From the NCBI GenBank assembly GCA_038503035.1, contig JAVSML010018932.1:62001-126000 (forward strand): a stretch of 64,000 nucleotides of DNA, written 5' to 3'. Source of the stretch: Crocodylus rhombifer (taxonomy: Eukaryota; Chordata; Crocodylia; Crocodylidae). The notes under the pieces were generated by a model that made no database searches, was not told the origin of the DNA, and worked only from the letters and a program-made list of their open reading frames with translations. This document shows, piece by piece, positions 35,979-47,246 of this stretch (positions are counted from its first letter, which is position 1; every line of letters starts with the position of its first letter). The position numbers and the translations under genes were made by a program.

Positions 35979-36135
35979 CCAAGCCTCTAGTGGCAAGTCA
36001 GAGCTGTGCAGGTGAAGGATGTCAGAGAGGTTTTTTTTTGCCTTAAGGTGTGACTAGTCCACTAAGCCAAACTACACTAAATTGATTAACATGTTTACAT
36101 CTTACAGGGTAAGGTGTAACAAGGTCCCTGATCTA
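35979..36135. repeat. Interspersed repeat end, ccttgtta family
   Basis: Two segments ('ggcaagtcagagctgtgcag' and 'aaggtgtgactagtcca...ggtgtaacaaggtccc') are homologous to 50,290-50,445, and the latter also to 54,214-54,290. The terminal 'taacaagg' is the complement of the ccttgtta TIR of those elements. The left end was not located. Confidence 0.5.
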
Positions 36136-36736
36136 TCTTTTAAAAGTGTGTTTGGCTTGAATTACATGAAGCTTCTTCCATCAAAGTTCTCTCTCTAGCC
36201 AAACAGAACCATTCAAAATATAGTCTTGTGTTTTAAGTTTACTAAAGAGTGAAATCAAAATTAACAAAAGCTCATCACATTCAATCCTCAGGAGCAGAAA
36301 TTAACCACATTTATCATTTCAAGCTATTATTGTAAAATGGAAAGTATGAAAATATGAAAGACAAAAGAATTAGCTGTTAACATTGGCTTTGCCTTTATTT
36401 TATTTGTATTTATGACGGGACCACAAAATGAAAAAAACTAACAGGATCGTGCCCTTTAAAAATGGGGGTGGGGAGAGAGTGGGAATGGTAGAATCCTTTT
36501 CTTACAGTAATCCTTAAAACCTTAATAGGCTGTAATTAACTTCAAAAAGTGTCCCTTCCTGTGGATCACAATAGTGACATACCAACAGAACTTTACGTTT
36601 TATTTTGTGAAACTGGTGAAGCTCTTCTTTTCACTTCTGTGGTATGTTTTCCTTTCAGATTCTATGCAAGAACAGTATTTTATGGTAATTTCGGGCATGT
36701 TTGATACCCTGTATGAAAATGGTTTAGAGCAACAAT

Positions 36737-36850
36737 TCTAATATTATAAAAGCCTAAGTCTGTCTGTCTGGCTTTCCATAATGCTTTATTCACACTCTGA
36801 TTGGTTACTGGGAATAGCCAATTGGAGTGCTCCAACCATGCAGGAGTGCC
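36737..36850 (+). mobile_element. Helitron-like 5' segment, copy 2
   Basis: TCTAATATTATAAAAGCC, then tctgtctgtctgg, 'ccataatgctttattcacac' and 'tctgattgg' align with 18,516-18,625. The downstream GC-rich DNA differs from copy 1, as expected if only a terminal segment is shared. Confidence 0.4.
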
Positions 36851-37664
36851 ACCATTATTCCGAAACCATGTCAAGGACCGAACAGAGGGTGCGGGAGCCG
36901 AAGCCAACAGCTCTGACCTTGGCTCCCCAACTCTGTTGGCCTCAGCTCCCTCACCCCACTCTCTGCAAGAAGTAGAACAGCAGCAGCCCCTTCCACCCCC
37001 TCGCCTCCCGTCATTCTTGATGGGCTATTGGATAGCTATTTTAATATCTTTCTAATTTATTTCAAATGCTAAGTTTTATATTTGCACTGCAAGGCTGCGT
37101 ATACCATGAACACCTTACTATGAGAACTCATTTTTAACTTTTGGGGTTTTAGCAAGTTCATAGTTTATAAGTTACCACACCATAGTGTACATGCAGGAAA
37201 ATCTGAGTAGTGTTATTGTTTTAAAAGAGTTTTTATGCATTTTAAAATATAGCTTTTTTTCTTCATTTTCTTCTCATTAGTCCAGCTTTAAAGAAAATGG
37301 GGAAAAAAATCTGATGACCAAAAAAAAATGGTAGTTGCCTCTGGGCACCTGGAGGCTGATGTCATACTACAGAGGTTTGAAAATAAGAGATTTTTTTTTT
37401 CCCACTTGTACCTCATGTATTTCCTTTTCTGATATCTGATTATAATATTTGAAAATGAAAGGCTGTATATTTGCCCAGAGTTCAAAGTAGTGCCTTCTAA
37501 TCTTAGAAAATTAATGTCTGATAGCACAGAATTACACATAAGGCAGTACCCCATTTACAGAAGCTACTGGGGAAAATCATACAGATGGTAAACAAGATGC
37601 CTTTCTTCCCTGAACAACACTGAGGAGCTTGGAAAGTATAATTCACAAAGTTGTATAGAAATAT

Positions 37665-37825
37665 AAACACACACACATACATGCTTGTGTGTGTGTGTGT
37701 GTATGTATATGTGTATATGTATGTATGTGTGTATGAGTGTGTGTGTGTGTGTATATATATGTGTGTATGTGTGTGTGTGTGTATGAGTGTGTGTGTGTGT
37801 GTGTATATATAAAATGTGTGTGTTT
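37665..37825 (+). repeat. TG/TATG microsatellite, about 160 bp
   Basis: Alternating (TG)n, TATG and TATATA blocks, preceded by (AC)n at 37,667-37,680. The AC and TG parts are complementary and could fold into a long hairpin. Confidence 0.93.
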
Positions 37826-38045
37826 GTATGTCTGTCCATAATGGCAAAATTATTTTGTAGAGGAAAAGATAAGGAATTCAACTATGCTGTGTCTCCTCAA
37901 TATTCATTTGCATTGCCATAACTATAATTTCGGAGTTAGTATGCTATATTGAAATATATAGAGCAAAAATGGTTATAAACCTGTAGCATGGGACTTGGTA
38001 TATAACAGGAAGTATAAAATTTAGTATTTTAATTATACTCTATAG

Positions 38046-38227
38046 CAGTGGTACTTAACTTTTTTTTGCCCCGCAGGTCAAATGAGTTGTCCAAAGACAG
38101 TCCACACCCTGGATTACACCAAACTGGGGGTGTCACCCTCAGGCCCAGCACTGCCTCCCTACCTGCTCTGCATACTGGTATTGGGCACTAGGGGCCCAGC
38201 ACCACTCCCTCCTACACATAAGGATTG
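38046..38227. mobile_element. hAT-like left end, truncated
   Basis: CAGTGGTACTTAACTTTTTT followed by 'gccccgcaggtcaaa' has the form of a hAT terminus, comparable to the element at 27,959. The right end is missing; the sequence is replaced by a CR1 tail at 38,228. Confidence 0.45.
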
Positions 38228-39410
38228 GGTCATAGAATCATAGAAAATTATGGTTGGAAGGAACCTCAGGAGGTCATCTAGTCCAACCCTCTGCTCAGAT
38301 CAGGACCGTACCCAACTAGATCATCCCAGCCAAAGCTTTATCTATCTGGGTCTTAAAAACCTACAAAGATGGAGATTCCACCACCTCTCTGGGTAATGTA
38401 TTTCAGTGTTTTATTAACCTCCTAGTGAGAAAATTCTTCATAATATCGAACATAAACTTCCCTTACTGCAACTTGAGAACATTACTCCATGTTCGGTCAT
38501 CTGCCACCAATGAGAACAGTCTAGCTCCATCCTCTTTTGAACCCCACTTTACGTAGTCCTTAAGTGCAGGACTTTGCACTTGTCCTTGTTGAACCTCATG
38601 AGATTTCTTTTGGCCCAATCCTCCAATTTGTCTAAGTCACTGAATCCTAGCTCTCCCCTCCAGCATATCTACTACTCCCCCCAGTTTTGTGTCATCTGAA
38701 AATTTGCTGAGGGTGCACTCTATGGCATCTTTCAGATCACTGATGTAGACATTGACAAAACTGGCCCCAGGACTGATCCCTGGGGAACTCCACTTGATCC
38801 CAGCTGCCAACTAGACATTGAGCCATTGACTACTACCTTCTGAGCTATAGGACTACCCTCTGAGTTCTATGATTCAGCCAGTTTTCTATTCATCTTACAG
38901 GCCATTCATCCAGCCTGTACTTCTTCCTTAGCTTGCTTACAAGAATGTTGTGGGAGACCACATCAAAAGCCTTGCTCAAATCAAGGTATACCACATCCAC
39001 TAGTCTCCATGTCCACAGTCATCTCATCATAGCAGTCAATCAGGTTAGTCAAGCATGACTTGCCCTTGGTGGATCCATGCTTACTATTCCTAATCACTTT
39101 CTTCTCCTCCAAGTGTTTTGGACTGGATTCACTGAAGACCGACTCCATGATTTTTCCAGAGACTGAGGTGAGGTGGTCTGGTATTTTGTTCCCTCAATTC
39201 TCCTTCTCCCCTTTCTTAAAGTTTGGCACTTTTCCAATTGTTCAGGACCCCTCCCAGTCACCCTGAGTTTTCATATGATGGCCAGCAGCTCTTCACTCTC
39301 ATTGGCCAACGCCCTTGGGACCCTCAGGTGCATCCTGTCCAGCCCCATTAACTTCTACACATCCAGCTTTTCTAAATAGTTTCTAACCTGTTCATTTGAC
39401 AACCTTGGCT
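38228..39410 (-). pseudogene. CR1 LINE, old, RT domain decayed
   Basis: It opens with the reverse complement of a CR1 tail ('atagaatcatagaaaattat', 'ggaggtcatctagtccaacc'). On the minus strand broken pieces of RT can be read: a 'YLDLSKAFDVVSHNILVSKL' palm motif, SGVPQGSVLGPVL, and a region where FADD would be that now reads FSDD/FQMT depending on frame. Many stops and indels make it one of the oldest CR1 copies here. It belongs to a different subfamily from the copies at 6.4 and 47.2 kb. Confidence 0.88.
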
Positions 39411-39535
39411 ACTCATCTCCTTCCAAAACTGTACTGTCAGGTGGATTAGTCTAGAATTACAGACCTGAATTATCTTCACTTGGACTTCTAATTAAAGATC
39501 TCCTAATTTTGTTCTCAAATACCTGTTTGTTGATT

Positions 39536-39556
39536 CCCCCCCCCCCCCCCCCCCCC
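39536..39556 (+). repeat. C21 homopolymer
   Basis: Uninterrupted run of 21 C; the length may be uncertain. Confidence 0.95.
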
Positions 39557-39831
39557 AAACTGAAGTTGGTCTGTTCAGATTCATCAAAGAGTAATTGTGA
39601 ATGCCACAGGTCTATTTAAATGAGGCCTGGGGTTGTTTTTCTTTCAATTCAAGGCATCTTGTTTTGCAAACCCTCTACTTTTTCTTAAGGTAAACACTGA
39701 AAAAATTGACAAAAACATATTACCAGGGAGTGGCATTTGTTGGAACAGAGTTGTTTACAAATTATTTTATTGTAAAAGGGCCCAGATATATGTTACAAAA
39801 TGAAAAGGTAAAAATATGAAAACTATGAATA

Positions 39832-40800
39832 TGTAGCAAACCCCCCAGTTTTTCTTTTTTTTTATTTATTTTAAAATGCATTCCCTCCCCTTCCCCAACT
39901 ATTCCTGACTTTTTCTCTCCCTCTCTATTCCCTATAGATAAGTATAAGTAAACTAAGATGTGGATAAGCTTTAACATTTTATTTTAGGTAGTAAGTTTTA
40001 TTTTCTCTCCCCTCTTTGTAAATTAGTTCCCTGGTATTTTGATATCAATACCCACTGTTTTATAAGTGATAACAACTATGTTTGTACCTTTTGTATTATG
40101 TGATTACTGTTTTAGGCCTATATATGTAAGTTAGAGTAAGTCATGTCAAGTTTCCATTTTGTATATCAAGCCTCTATCTTGTGTCCTCTGCCCGGGCATC
40201 CGCTGTGTGGCAACTGTATGATTCAGGTACCCTTCCCATGTAAATTGGTTCCCAGATGAATGAGAGTGATTGGGAATGATTGAAATACAATGGTAGCAGG
40301 CCTCTACTGAATGGCCTGTAATGGCCAGGCCATCACCTCAGATTGATTCATCCAGGAACCACAGACCTCAGCCAGAAACAGATACAAGAACCCAGCATTT
40401 GAAAGACACATGCTCAGCACACCAGGGGCTGACCTTTGCTTGGGCATGCCTCCTGTCACTAGGGTCACACAAGGTCTGCCCCTATAAAAAGGGACAGTGA
40501 AGACAGACCCAGTGGGACACCCTCTCCATCTGGACCAGCACCATGCCACACCACCTATCCACCCAGAGGCCCTGCCACCAATTCCCCTCTGGACAACAGC
40601 TACTGGACAAGGACCCCTTTCCAGCCTGGACAGGTAACTATCACCCACCACCCCCTCTTCAACCAAGGACTTGGACTCTGTTTCTCTTCCCTACCTGGAC
40701 TCCAGCCCTTCCACTGAGTCTCTTTTTCCTGCTGCCATTGTGAGTGCTTGTGTGTGTGTGTGTGTATGAACCAATAACTTCATGGGGCTATGTAGTGTGT
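39832..40800 (+). mobile_element. LTR-like element with TATA box, copy G1
   Basis: It opens TGTAGCAAACCCCC and is homologous to 56,729-57,395 over about 600 bp, including long matches such as 'aatacaatggtagcagg' and 'agaacccagcatttgaaaga'. At 40,483 a TATA box (CTATAAAAAGG) follows, absent from the truncated second copy. The 3' boundary is not identified; the pyrimidine-rich and GT-rich DNA as far as 41,650, which ends with an AATAAA, may belong to it. The LTR nature is inferred from the TG start, U3-like length and TATA position. Confidence 0.5.
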
Positions 40801-41497
40801 TCTCTGTGTAAAACTGTTATTTGGACCCCTAAGTTGGGTTTTGCTTGACTATGGTTTGGCCCTGCTCCAATCTCTGCTCCTTGCACCTCTAACTTCTGTC
40901 TCATTTCTCCTGTCCTGCTTCTGGCTCACTGCCACCTCCAACACCTGTCTTGAGCTCCTCTCTGCCTCCAAACCCCCTGTTTCTTTGCCTCTGTCTTATC
41001 CCCACTGCCTTTTCCTTTTCTCCTGAGCAACCAGGTTTCTGCCTCAGCTTCTTTTCTGGCTGTCTCCTCCTTGCCACCACTTATCTCCCTCTCCCCCTCC
41101 CCCAAATATCTCACCTGTCTGCCTCAGTTTCCAGCCCCAGTCTACCTTAAGTTAACCCAAGCTTCAGTTCCTCAGCCAGCTTCTCTGTAGTCCACTGGTT
41201 CTAATCCCAGTTCTGGCAACTTTCACTCCCTACATTTTAACTCTCTCTCTCTCACCTTAACTGTCCCCAAGCACACACATACACACTGTACCATCCAAGT
41301 TAAGAACTTCTCTGTGTGCATGTGTAGGTGGGTTGTATGTGTGTGAACTGGTGAGTGTGTGTATATATATCATTGTATGCATGATATATGAATTCATGAT
41401 CTGTGCCTAACTTTTGGGGTGTATAGTGTATGTGCTTGAATTGGTGATAGGTATGCATGTGCCTAGGCTGGTTGGGATATGTATGTGCCTGAGCTGG

Positions 41498-41499
<2 letters not shown>

Positions 41500-41537
<38 letters not shown>
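41500..41537 (+). repeat. (TG)n microsatellite
   Basis: About eighteen TG units within a wider GT-rich region (41,310-41,575). Confidence 0.95.
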
Positions 41538-41540
<3 letters not shown>

Positions 41541-41659
41541 CACCTAACTGATTTGTGTGTTTGTATATATGCAATTATTTTACACCCTTCTGTCTAACAG
41601 TGCAATATTGAGATCCTGAGAGTTGGTCTGACTCCACAGGGCAAGAAATAAAGAGAATA

Positions 41660-42629
41660 TAATGGTGACTAGATAATTGATTAAGGTAATAAATGTTTAG
41701 GAAGATAGTGGTGTTGCCAACTTAACTGATAAATTACTAATTAGTTGGAGTAAGAAGGTTGAGTAGACAAATTAGTGAAGCTAAAAGAATCTGGCTTCAA
41801 CAAGTCAGAATTTATTAACAATATTGGGGAAAAAAAAACCCACAAGAGAGGCAGTGACAGGAACAGGGGACAGCTCTACATATACACTTATATCTACATT
41901 GTCTTCCTGACCGTTGCCTTCTGGACTCTAGGATGGGGGTCTCCAAGGGTCCTCATCCTCTGGCCTTTGATCCTGTTAGGATAGCTTTTTCACAGGAGTC
42001 TTCTCTTAATGGGAGTCTTCTCTTCATTCAAACTCCAAAGAAAAAATGAACCCTGAACTCTTACCACCCACATCCAAACAGAGGCAGCACATGCTTTAAT
42101 AGCTTTCAAATGTTTGACAGAAATAACTGTCTTATTATTCCCACTTACTAACAACTTGTAACCGATCATACTTCCTCAGTAACAAAACCTGTCACTCATT
42201 CTCACTATCATTCTTGCTACCTTCCAACCAATTGCTCTTGCTTTTACCTCACAATCATGTAGCTCCTTCTTCTATCATTAATCTTACACTCCCACCAAAA
42301 CTAGAACAGTGTGCATGCTCCACTTCCCAAACTAGGACAATGGAACAAAAGTGTAAAAACTTCCCAAACTTTCACACATATGCAGGGAACAAGCCTTGGC
42401 TACAAAAGCATCCATACCAGTGCTGTAATCTTGAGAAGAGGGGAAAACACTTAAAAACACATCTGTGAAAAATATTTTTTTCCTCAAGATGTTTTATGCA
42501 TAAAAATAATCTTGAACATATTTGTTGTGATTTTTAGACAAGAAGTCTGTGATATCAAAAAGGTCATTACTGAATTGTTTTTGCATTTGATATTATGTAT
42601 ACATTGAACAAAAGAGCAAAATAATGTTG
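41660..42629. other. No recognised feature
   Basis: Mixed DNA; a short direct repeat of gagtcttctctt near 41,996 and 42,012 is the only structure seen. Confidence 0.5.
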
Positions 42630-42705
42630 GAAACAGGGACTAAAACTCATGTCTTTCCACTCCCAACTGACTGGTCTAACAACTCAAGTTAGAGTCATGC
42701 TTCCT
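42630..42705 (-). repeat. tRNA-derived SINE remnant
   Basis: 'gggactaaaactcatgtctt' resembles an antisense B box and 'ctggtctaacaactcaagtt' an antisense A box at tRNA-like spacing. Diverged. Confidence 0.4.
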
Positions 42706-42722
42706 TGTCCCTATCTTCCTTT

Positions 42723-43962
42723 TGTCACAGCAGCACTCAGGTGCCCTGTTCCTAAGAAGGGAGAAGGCCAGCTGCCAATCTCCAGGGGCAGCTCAGGTGC
42801 TGGTTGCTGGGGCAACCGGGTTGGTCATGTGCCCAGAAGGGGGCAGGGCTGGGCCTTTATAAACAGCCTAGGCCCAAGGCTAGCCAGCAGTTTCTTCCTG
42901 GCAGCCTGAGGTGTAGGGGTTCTGCAGCAGTGCAGCGCAACGCAGCCTGACCACCTGAGCGGCTACAGCAGGGTGAGGGTGGAGAGAACCCTGACTAGGA
43001 GGCCTTTGTGAGAGACCCAGGTGGGCTTAGATCTTATGTTATAGCCAGGAGGCTTATTGTTGTGTTTCAGCCATTTGGCTGATGGTTCTGTTTAGTTACT
43101 GTTACACCGGAGGACCGGGTGAGGCTGTAGGGGTGCGAGGAGGCCTCATGGGAGCTCCCCAGTAATCTGGAGGTTTGTGGGGCACAGTGAGCAGTGCCAG
43201 GTGGGCACAGCTCTTCACGCTGGTGGGGCGCGGTGTTGAGGGGTGTTGACCCCGGCCCTGTGGGGCAATACGCAGAGAAGCCCTAGTAAGGCAAAAGACC
43301 CTGATGGTGTTCCAGGGGGCCAGGCACAGCCATGGCCACCTGAGCCCCAACTGGGGGGTAGGACTGGAAAAGGGTCCCTGAGGAGCCCCACAGTGGTGGG
43401 GACTCCAAAGGGCCAAAGGGGCCAGATAAGGCTTAGGCTGTCTGAGCCCCATTGGGAATTGATAGAAACCCCAGCAGAGGTGTGGACTGGAAAGGGTCCC
43501 GGAGGGGCTCCATAGCAGGGGGGGACCCCGAAAGGTCAAAGGGGCCAGGTAAGGCTCAAGCTGCCTGAGCCCAACTGGCAAGAGTATGGTCAGTAAGCCC
43601 AAGAGGGCTAATAGATCCAGGGGCGCTGGTTGCGTGACAAGCCCAAGGGCATTGGGCAGGGCGCGGAAAAGGAAAAGGACCTGATAACATCCAGGAGAGC
43701 AGCGAGGCTTGGGGCATGCTAAAGGGGAGGTAGGAAGCATGCATAGCCTATAGGGCTGAGGGTGCACTAGGTCACCCCATACGGAACGGGGAATAGTACA
43801 AGCATAGGACAGTGTCCAGGGCAATAAGTGGTAGCCTCCCTTATAGAACCATATACCATCAAGATGTGGTGGGCGAGAAAAGAGGGTGCTGGATCGCCCT
43901 AATTGGGCACGGCAGGGGGCGCTAGTGGGATCATGGCCGCTCCTGTGCCCCACTCCGTGACA
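42723..43962 (+). mobile_element. Solo LTR, copy C, with perfect 5-bp TSD
   Basis: A 1,240-bp block with ends TGTCACA...CCGTGACA and identical 5-bp flanks CCTTT at 42,718-42,722 and 43,963-43,967. TG...CA ends with a 5-bp duplication identify an LTR-retroelement integration. A TATA box (TTTATAAAC, 42,856-42,864) lies about 135 bp from the start, giving plus sense. The downstream 1.1 kb is GC-rich and includes subrepeats with 'cctgagcccc' spaced about 100-125 bp apart (43,340, 43,441, 43,565). A 289-residue frame on the minus strand is a by-product of GC content. No internal coding region remains, so this is a solo LTR. Confidence 0.9.
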
Positions 43963-43981
43963 CCTTTCCACCTAATAACAT

Positions 43982-44172
43982 CTGAATTCCTTTCTGCATA
44001 CTAGCAAAGTTTCTATGGGAGTGTTGCAAGATATCTTCCATCCAAAATACTCCACAGCTCAATGATTAGTGCACTTCTGGTGTGGGGGGGAAGGATGTGG
44101 ATTTGAATTTCAGCAGAAGACATCTTGCAACACTCCCATAGAAACTTTGCTAGTATGCAGAAAGGAATTCAG
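43982..44172. repeat. Perfect 51-bp inverted repeat around a tRNA-like spacer
   Basis: The arm 43,982-44,032 (starting ctgaattcctttctgcat) is exactly complementary to 44,122-44,172, with an 89-bp spacer. The spacer contains 'agctcaatgattagtgcact', similar to a pol III A box, and 'gtggatttgaattt', similar to a B box, about 35 bp apart, as in a tRNA-derived SINE head. Arms this long with no mismatch stand out against the diverged repeats around them and imply a recent origin or correction. A foldback transposon, a template-switch duplication or an assembly artefact are all possible. Confidence 0.9.
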
Positions 44173-46448
44173 GTCCCTGTGTGAGATCACTAAGTGTTAC
44201 CTATTACATTTAAGTGGATTATGTTGCTGCAACATGAAATCTCTGGTTCATATCTAGAGCAGTCTCACTATGAGTAAGCGTCATTTGGCATTTGTATGAG
44301 CCAAAGAACTTTTAAAATCATTAGATATGCTATCTCAGTAAATCTGCGGGGGGCGGGGGTTCTATTCACCTTTTTCTTTTCATACCAAACTAAAGATCAT
44401 CAGCTATCAGTGTTGCTTTATTTCTACAGTTTTAAAAAAACAAAACAATGTTGGTTAATCAATATGTAGTATGTGTTCTGAGCCTTGTGCTATTAACTGA
44501 TTCTGGTTTTGAAAATCACAGATGTAAGAGACAGTTCATTACCATTCACACAGTACTATTTTCTCCTTAATATCTAAAGAATAGGTATTGCTGTTCCATA
44601 TAGGTATCTTGATAATTTAACTAGAAACCAGCCTGCTAGTTCAGGTGGAATGCTATTAACTTAGATATCTTTTAAGAAGTCTTTAAGGATTTGACATTCA
44701 GTTGCTCTTATCTTTGCTTTGTATTACCATGCTTATATTGTATGCCATTTACTTTATTCTCTGATGACATGATTATCTCATTTTAGATTAAACTTCAGCA
44801 ACCATTTAACAATAGCCAATAAACCCTGTTGCAAATTACATTTAATGGAAAGAAATAAAAGCAACCCTATTTGAATCTGAATTTAATTTATAGGAACCAT
44901 TTAATCAGCAAAAAATATTTACCTGGCAATGTGTGTGTGGTTTTTTTTTTTTTGTTTTGTTTTGTTTTACATATTGAAAATCTCATCACCCAGTTTTAGA
45001 TCCAGCTGCAGTTGCCAAAATGTCATCTTGCAAAACTGTTACTTCTGCCTTAAAAAAAACCTGTCTTGTAAAATTAGCTTTTTCACAGTCAATGTAATGT
45101 TTATTAATATCATAAGTATTAGAGGAATTTTGATAATTTAGGATAGTCAATTCATAATTACATCATACAAAAGAGATGAAGAAAACATATTAGTTGAACT
45201 AGTTCATGTCTTTGCATTGCATGATTGTCCTTTCTACAGCAACCCTAAATGCTCTTTAAAGTTTTATACTGAGCAACTCACTTTGGAAGAATTTTGACCT
45301 TTAATATTAGCAGTTTTTAATAAAGTCTATCCTAGATATCCCCCTAGTCAGTTTCATCTCATTACCTCTCTCTATTCAGCCTTGAAATAATGAGATTTAA
45401 AAAAAAAAACAACTGATCAACAATGTTAATTGATTTGCATCAAGACTCTTGATTTGGGAGATATGGAAACTTTTTAGTAATTAAAAATAAATTCAACTGT
45501 TCCATTATGAATGCTTTCTTAGCATTCCTTACAGCTAATTTCATAAACCTTTGGTGTCTGCCCTTTGAAAAAATACCTTGGATCATCGGCTTAAAGGAAT
45601 GAATTACTTGACCTGTAAATCAATACCTAGTAAACTGATGAGAAGGAATATAAAACGAAAGTGCGTGTTCAATTGTATGAAAATATCACAGGCAATCTTG
45701 GTTGTCTTTCATACTTTGGCAAATAATAAAATTAGAAAAATACAGTAATTATTTGGCCAGATCACTGTCTGAGGGTTATCTGGCAGGGAGATTTGCTGAT
45801 ATTTTTAAAGAATTCTGCAAAATATGATATGGCTTCTGGTACTGGATAAGCACATGAATTTTCTTTTAAATATCTGTCATTAATTTTCTCATTTACAGCA
45901 CAGGGTCAGTTAGCACTTCAAGGGAAGTGTCATGGATAACACACTTTTCTGCAGAAGTTTAGCTTCTGGACTCCCCTGGAAGAAGCCTTATTCTATCTCT
46001 CTTGCTCCTGAGAGATCCCCCTGAAGCCAGCCCTGGCATGAGTTCACAAGGGGCTTCAAGACCCTGGTTTTTCTTCATCCCTAGCTTCCCTGGAGACCCA
46101 GAGTGCCCCACCACCACCACAAAGAGCTACAATTTTCAGTCAGTTCACAGAAGAGTGAGTGTTTTCTTCTTTAGAGCAGGGAGTTGGAGTGCCAACTAAG
46201 GGAGCTATGTGGCAGAGCTTTACTCAGAAGGGGTGTGATCCATAACAGGGGGTAAAATTAAAGAACTTGGGAAATGTTAAAGCCCACAACCTGGTAGACA
46301 TTTTACTCTGTAGACAGGTTAACAATACCACTATGACTTGGTAACCAGTATGGCAATTATGAAGATTAATTGAATTCCTCAGGTTGATATTGGTAAAATA
46401 GATAATCCTACTGAAGTTAACAAGGGATATTACCTATATGTATTAGAG
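44173..46448. other. No recognised gene
   Basis: AT-rich DNA. A GC-richer patch at about 45,950-46,230 has an open frame of 65 residues with no recognisable domain and was not identified. Confidence 0.55.
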
Positions 46449-46679
46449 CAGGCTTGTGCAACATATGGTGCACAGGCTGCCATATGGCCATCCAAGCTGT
46501 TTTCTGAGGCCTGAGGTGCTGCAATGGGAAACGAAAGTAAACACTGTACTTTTGTTTTGGTGGTGGGGGTGTGATATGATACTGCTTCCTGTGAGGTCTT
46601 TGAATATGGCTCACTGGCCCACTGGGTGATTAAAAAGTTCATGATCCAGCCCTGCATTCAAAAAGGTTGGACACCCCTG
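46449..46679. mobile_element. hAT-like MITE with near-perfect 8-bp TSD
   Basis: A 231-bp element with ends CAGGCTTGTGCAACATATGG (left) and CAGGGGTGTCCAACCTTTTT (right, read in reverse). Flanking 8-mers tattagag (46,441-46,448) and tattggag (46,680-46,687) agree at 7 of 8 positions. Non-coding. Confidence 0.87.
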
Positions 46680-47038
46680 TATTGGAGCCACCTAATATGG
46701 CCCACTTCATCCCCTTATGTATGAAAAAATACAGAAAGGAAACGGGAAAGGAGTTCTTGTGGGAATTCCATTGCATTTTTATATCATGGAGTGTTGTTTT
46801 CTATCTGTATCATTCTTACCATCAAGACACTTCCTGGCTCTTCTGATCTTTCCCTCAGTTGGAGGAGTAAGATTTCACATAAACTTTGTATTGCATAGAG
46901 CAGAGGGGAGGAAGGAGATATAAGAGCTCCCACTCTCCCTTCCCCTACCAGCAATTCTAAGCCCTTCTGTTACACTCATGAGCCAAATGCAATGGCTGTT
47001 TGTGAGACACCCCTGTTGTATGGAAATCCAGATATGTT

Positions 47039-47057
47039 ACACACACACACACACACA
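47039..47057 (+). repeat. (AC)n microsatellite
   Basis: About nine AC units. Confidence 0.95.
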
Positions 47058-47246
47058 GGGAACAATTGGATATCAAAATGTAAGCACTTACTTTTTACAG
47101 TTTAGATCTCATACCCAACACTTCCTTTCTTGAACTAATAAATGATCAATACATCTAAAAATAAACAACTGTAGATGTATTTTCTATACATTATGCAATG
47201 GTTCACAATATTTACCTTTGGATAACCATACCTATAAGACTAATTT

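Noticed and set aside
43102..43971. 289-residue minus-strand open frame
   Set aside because: It lies antisense within a solo LTR whose bounds and target duplication are clear; its composition is repetitive and matches no family.
44040..44112. Functional tRNA gene in the inverted-repeat spacer
   Set aside because: Box-like words are present, but no acceptor stem or proper cloverleaf could be found; a SINE head is more likely.
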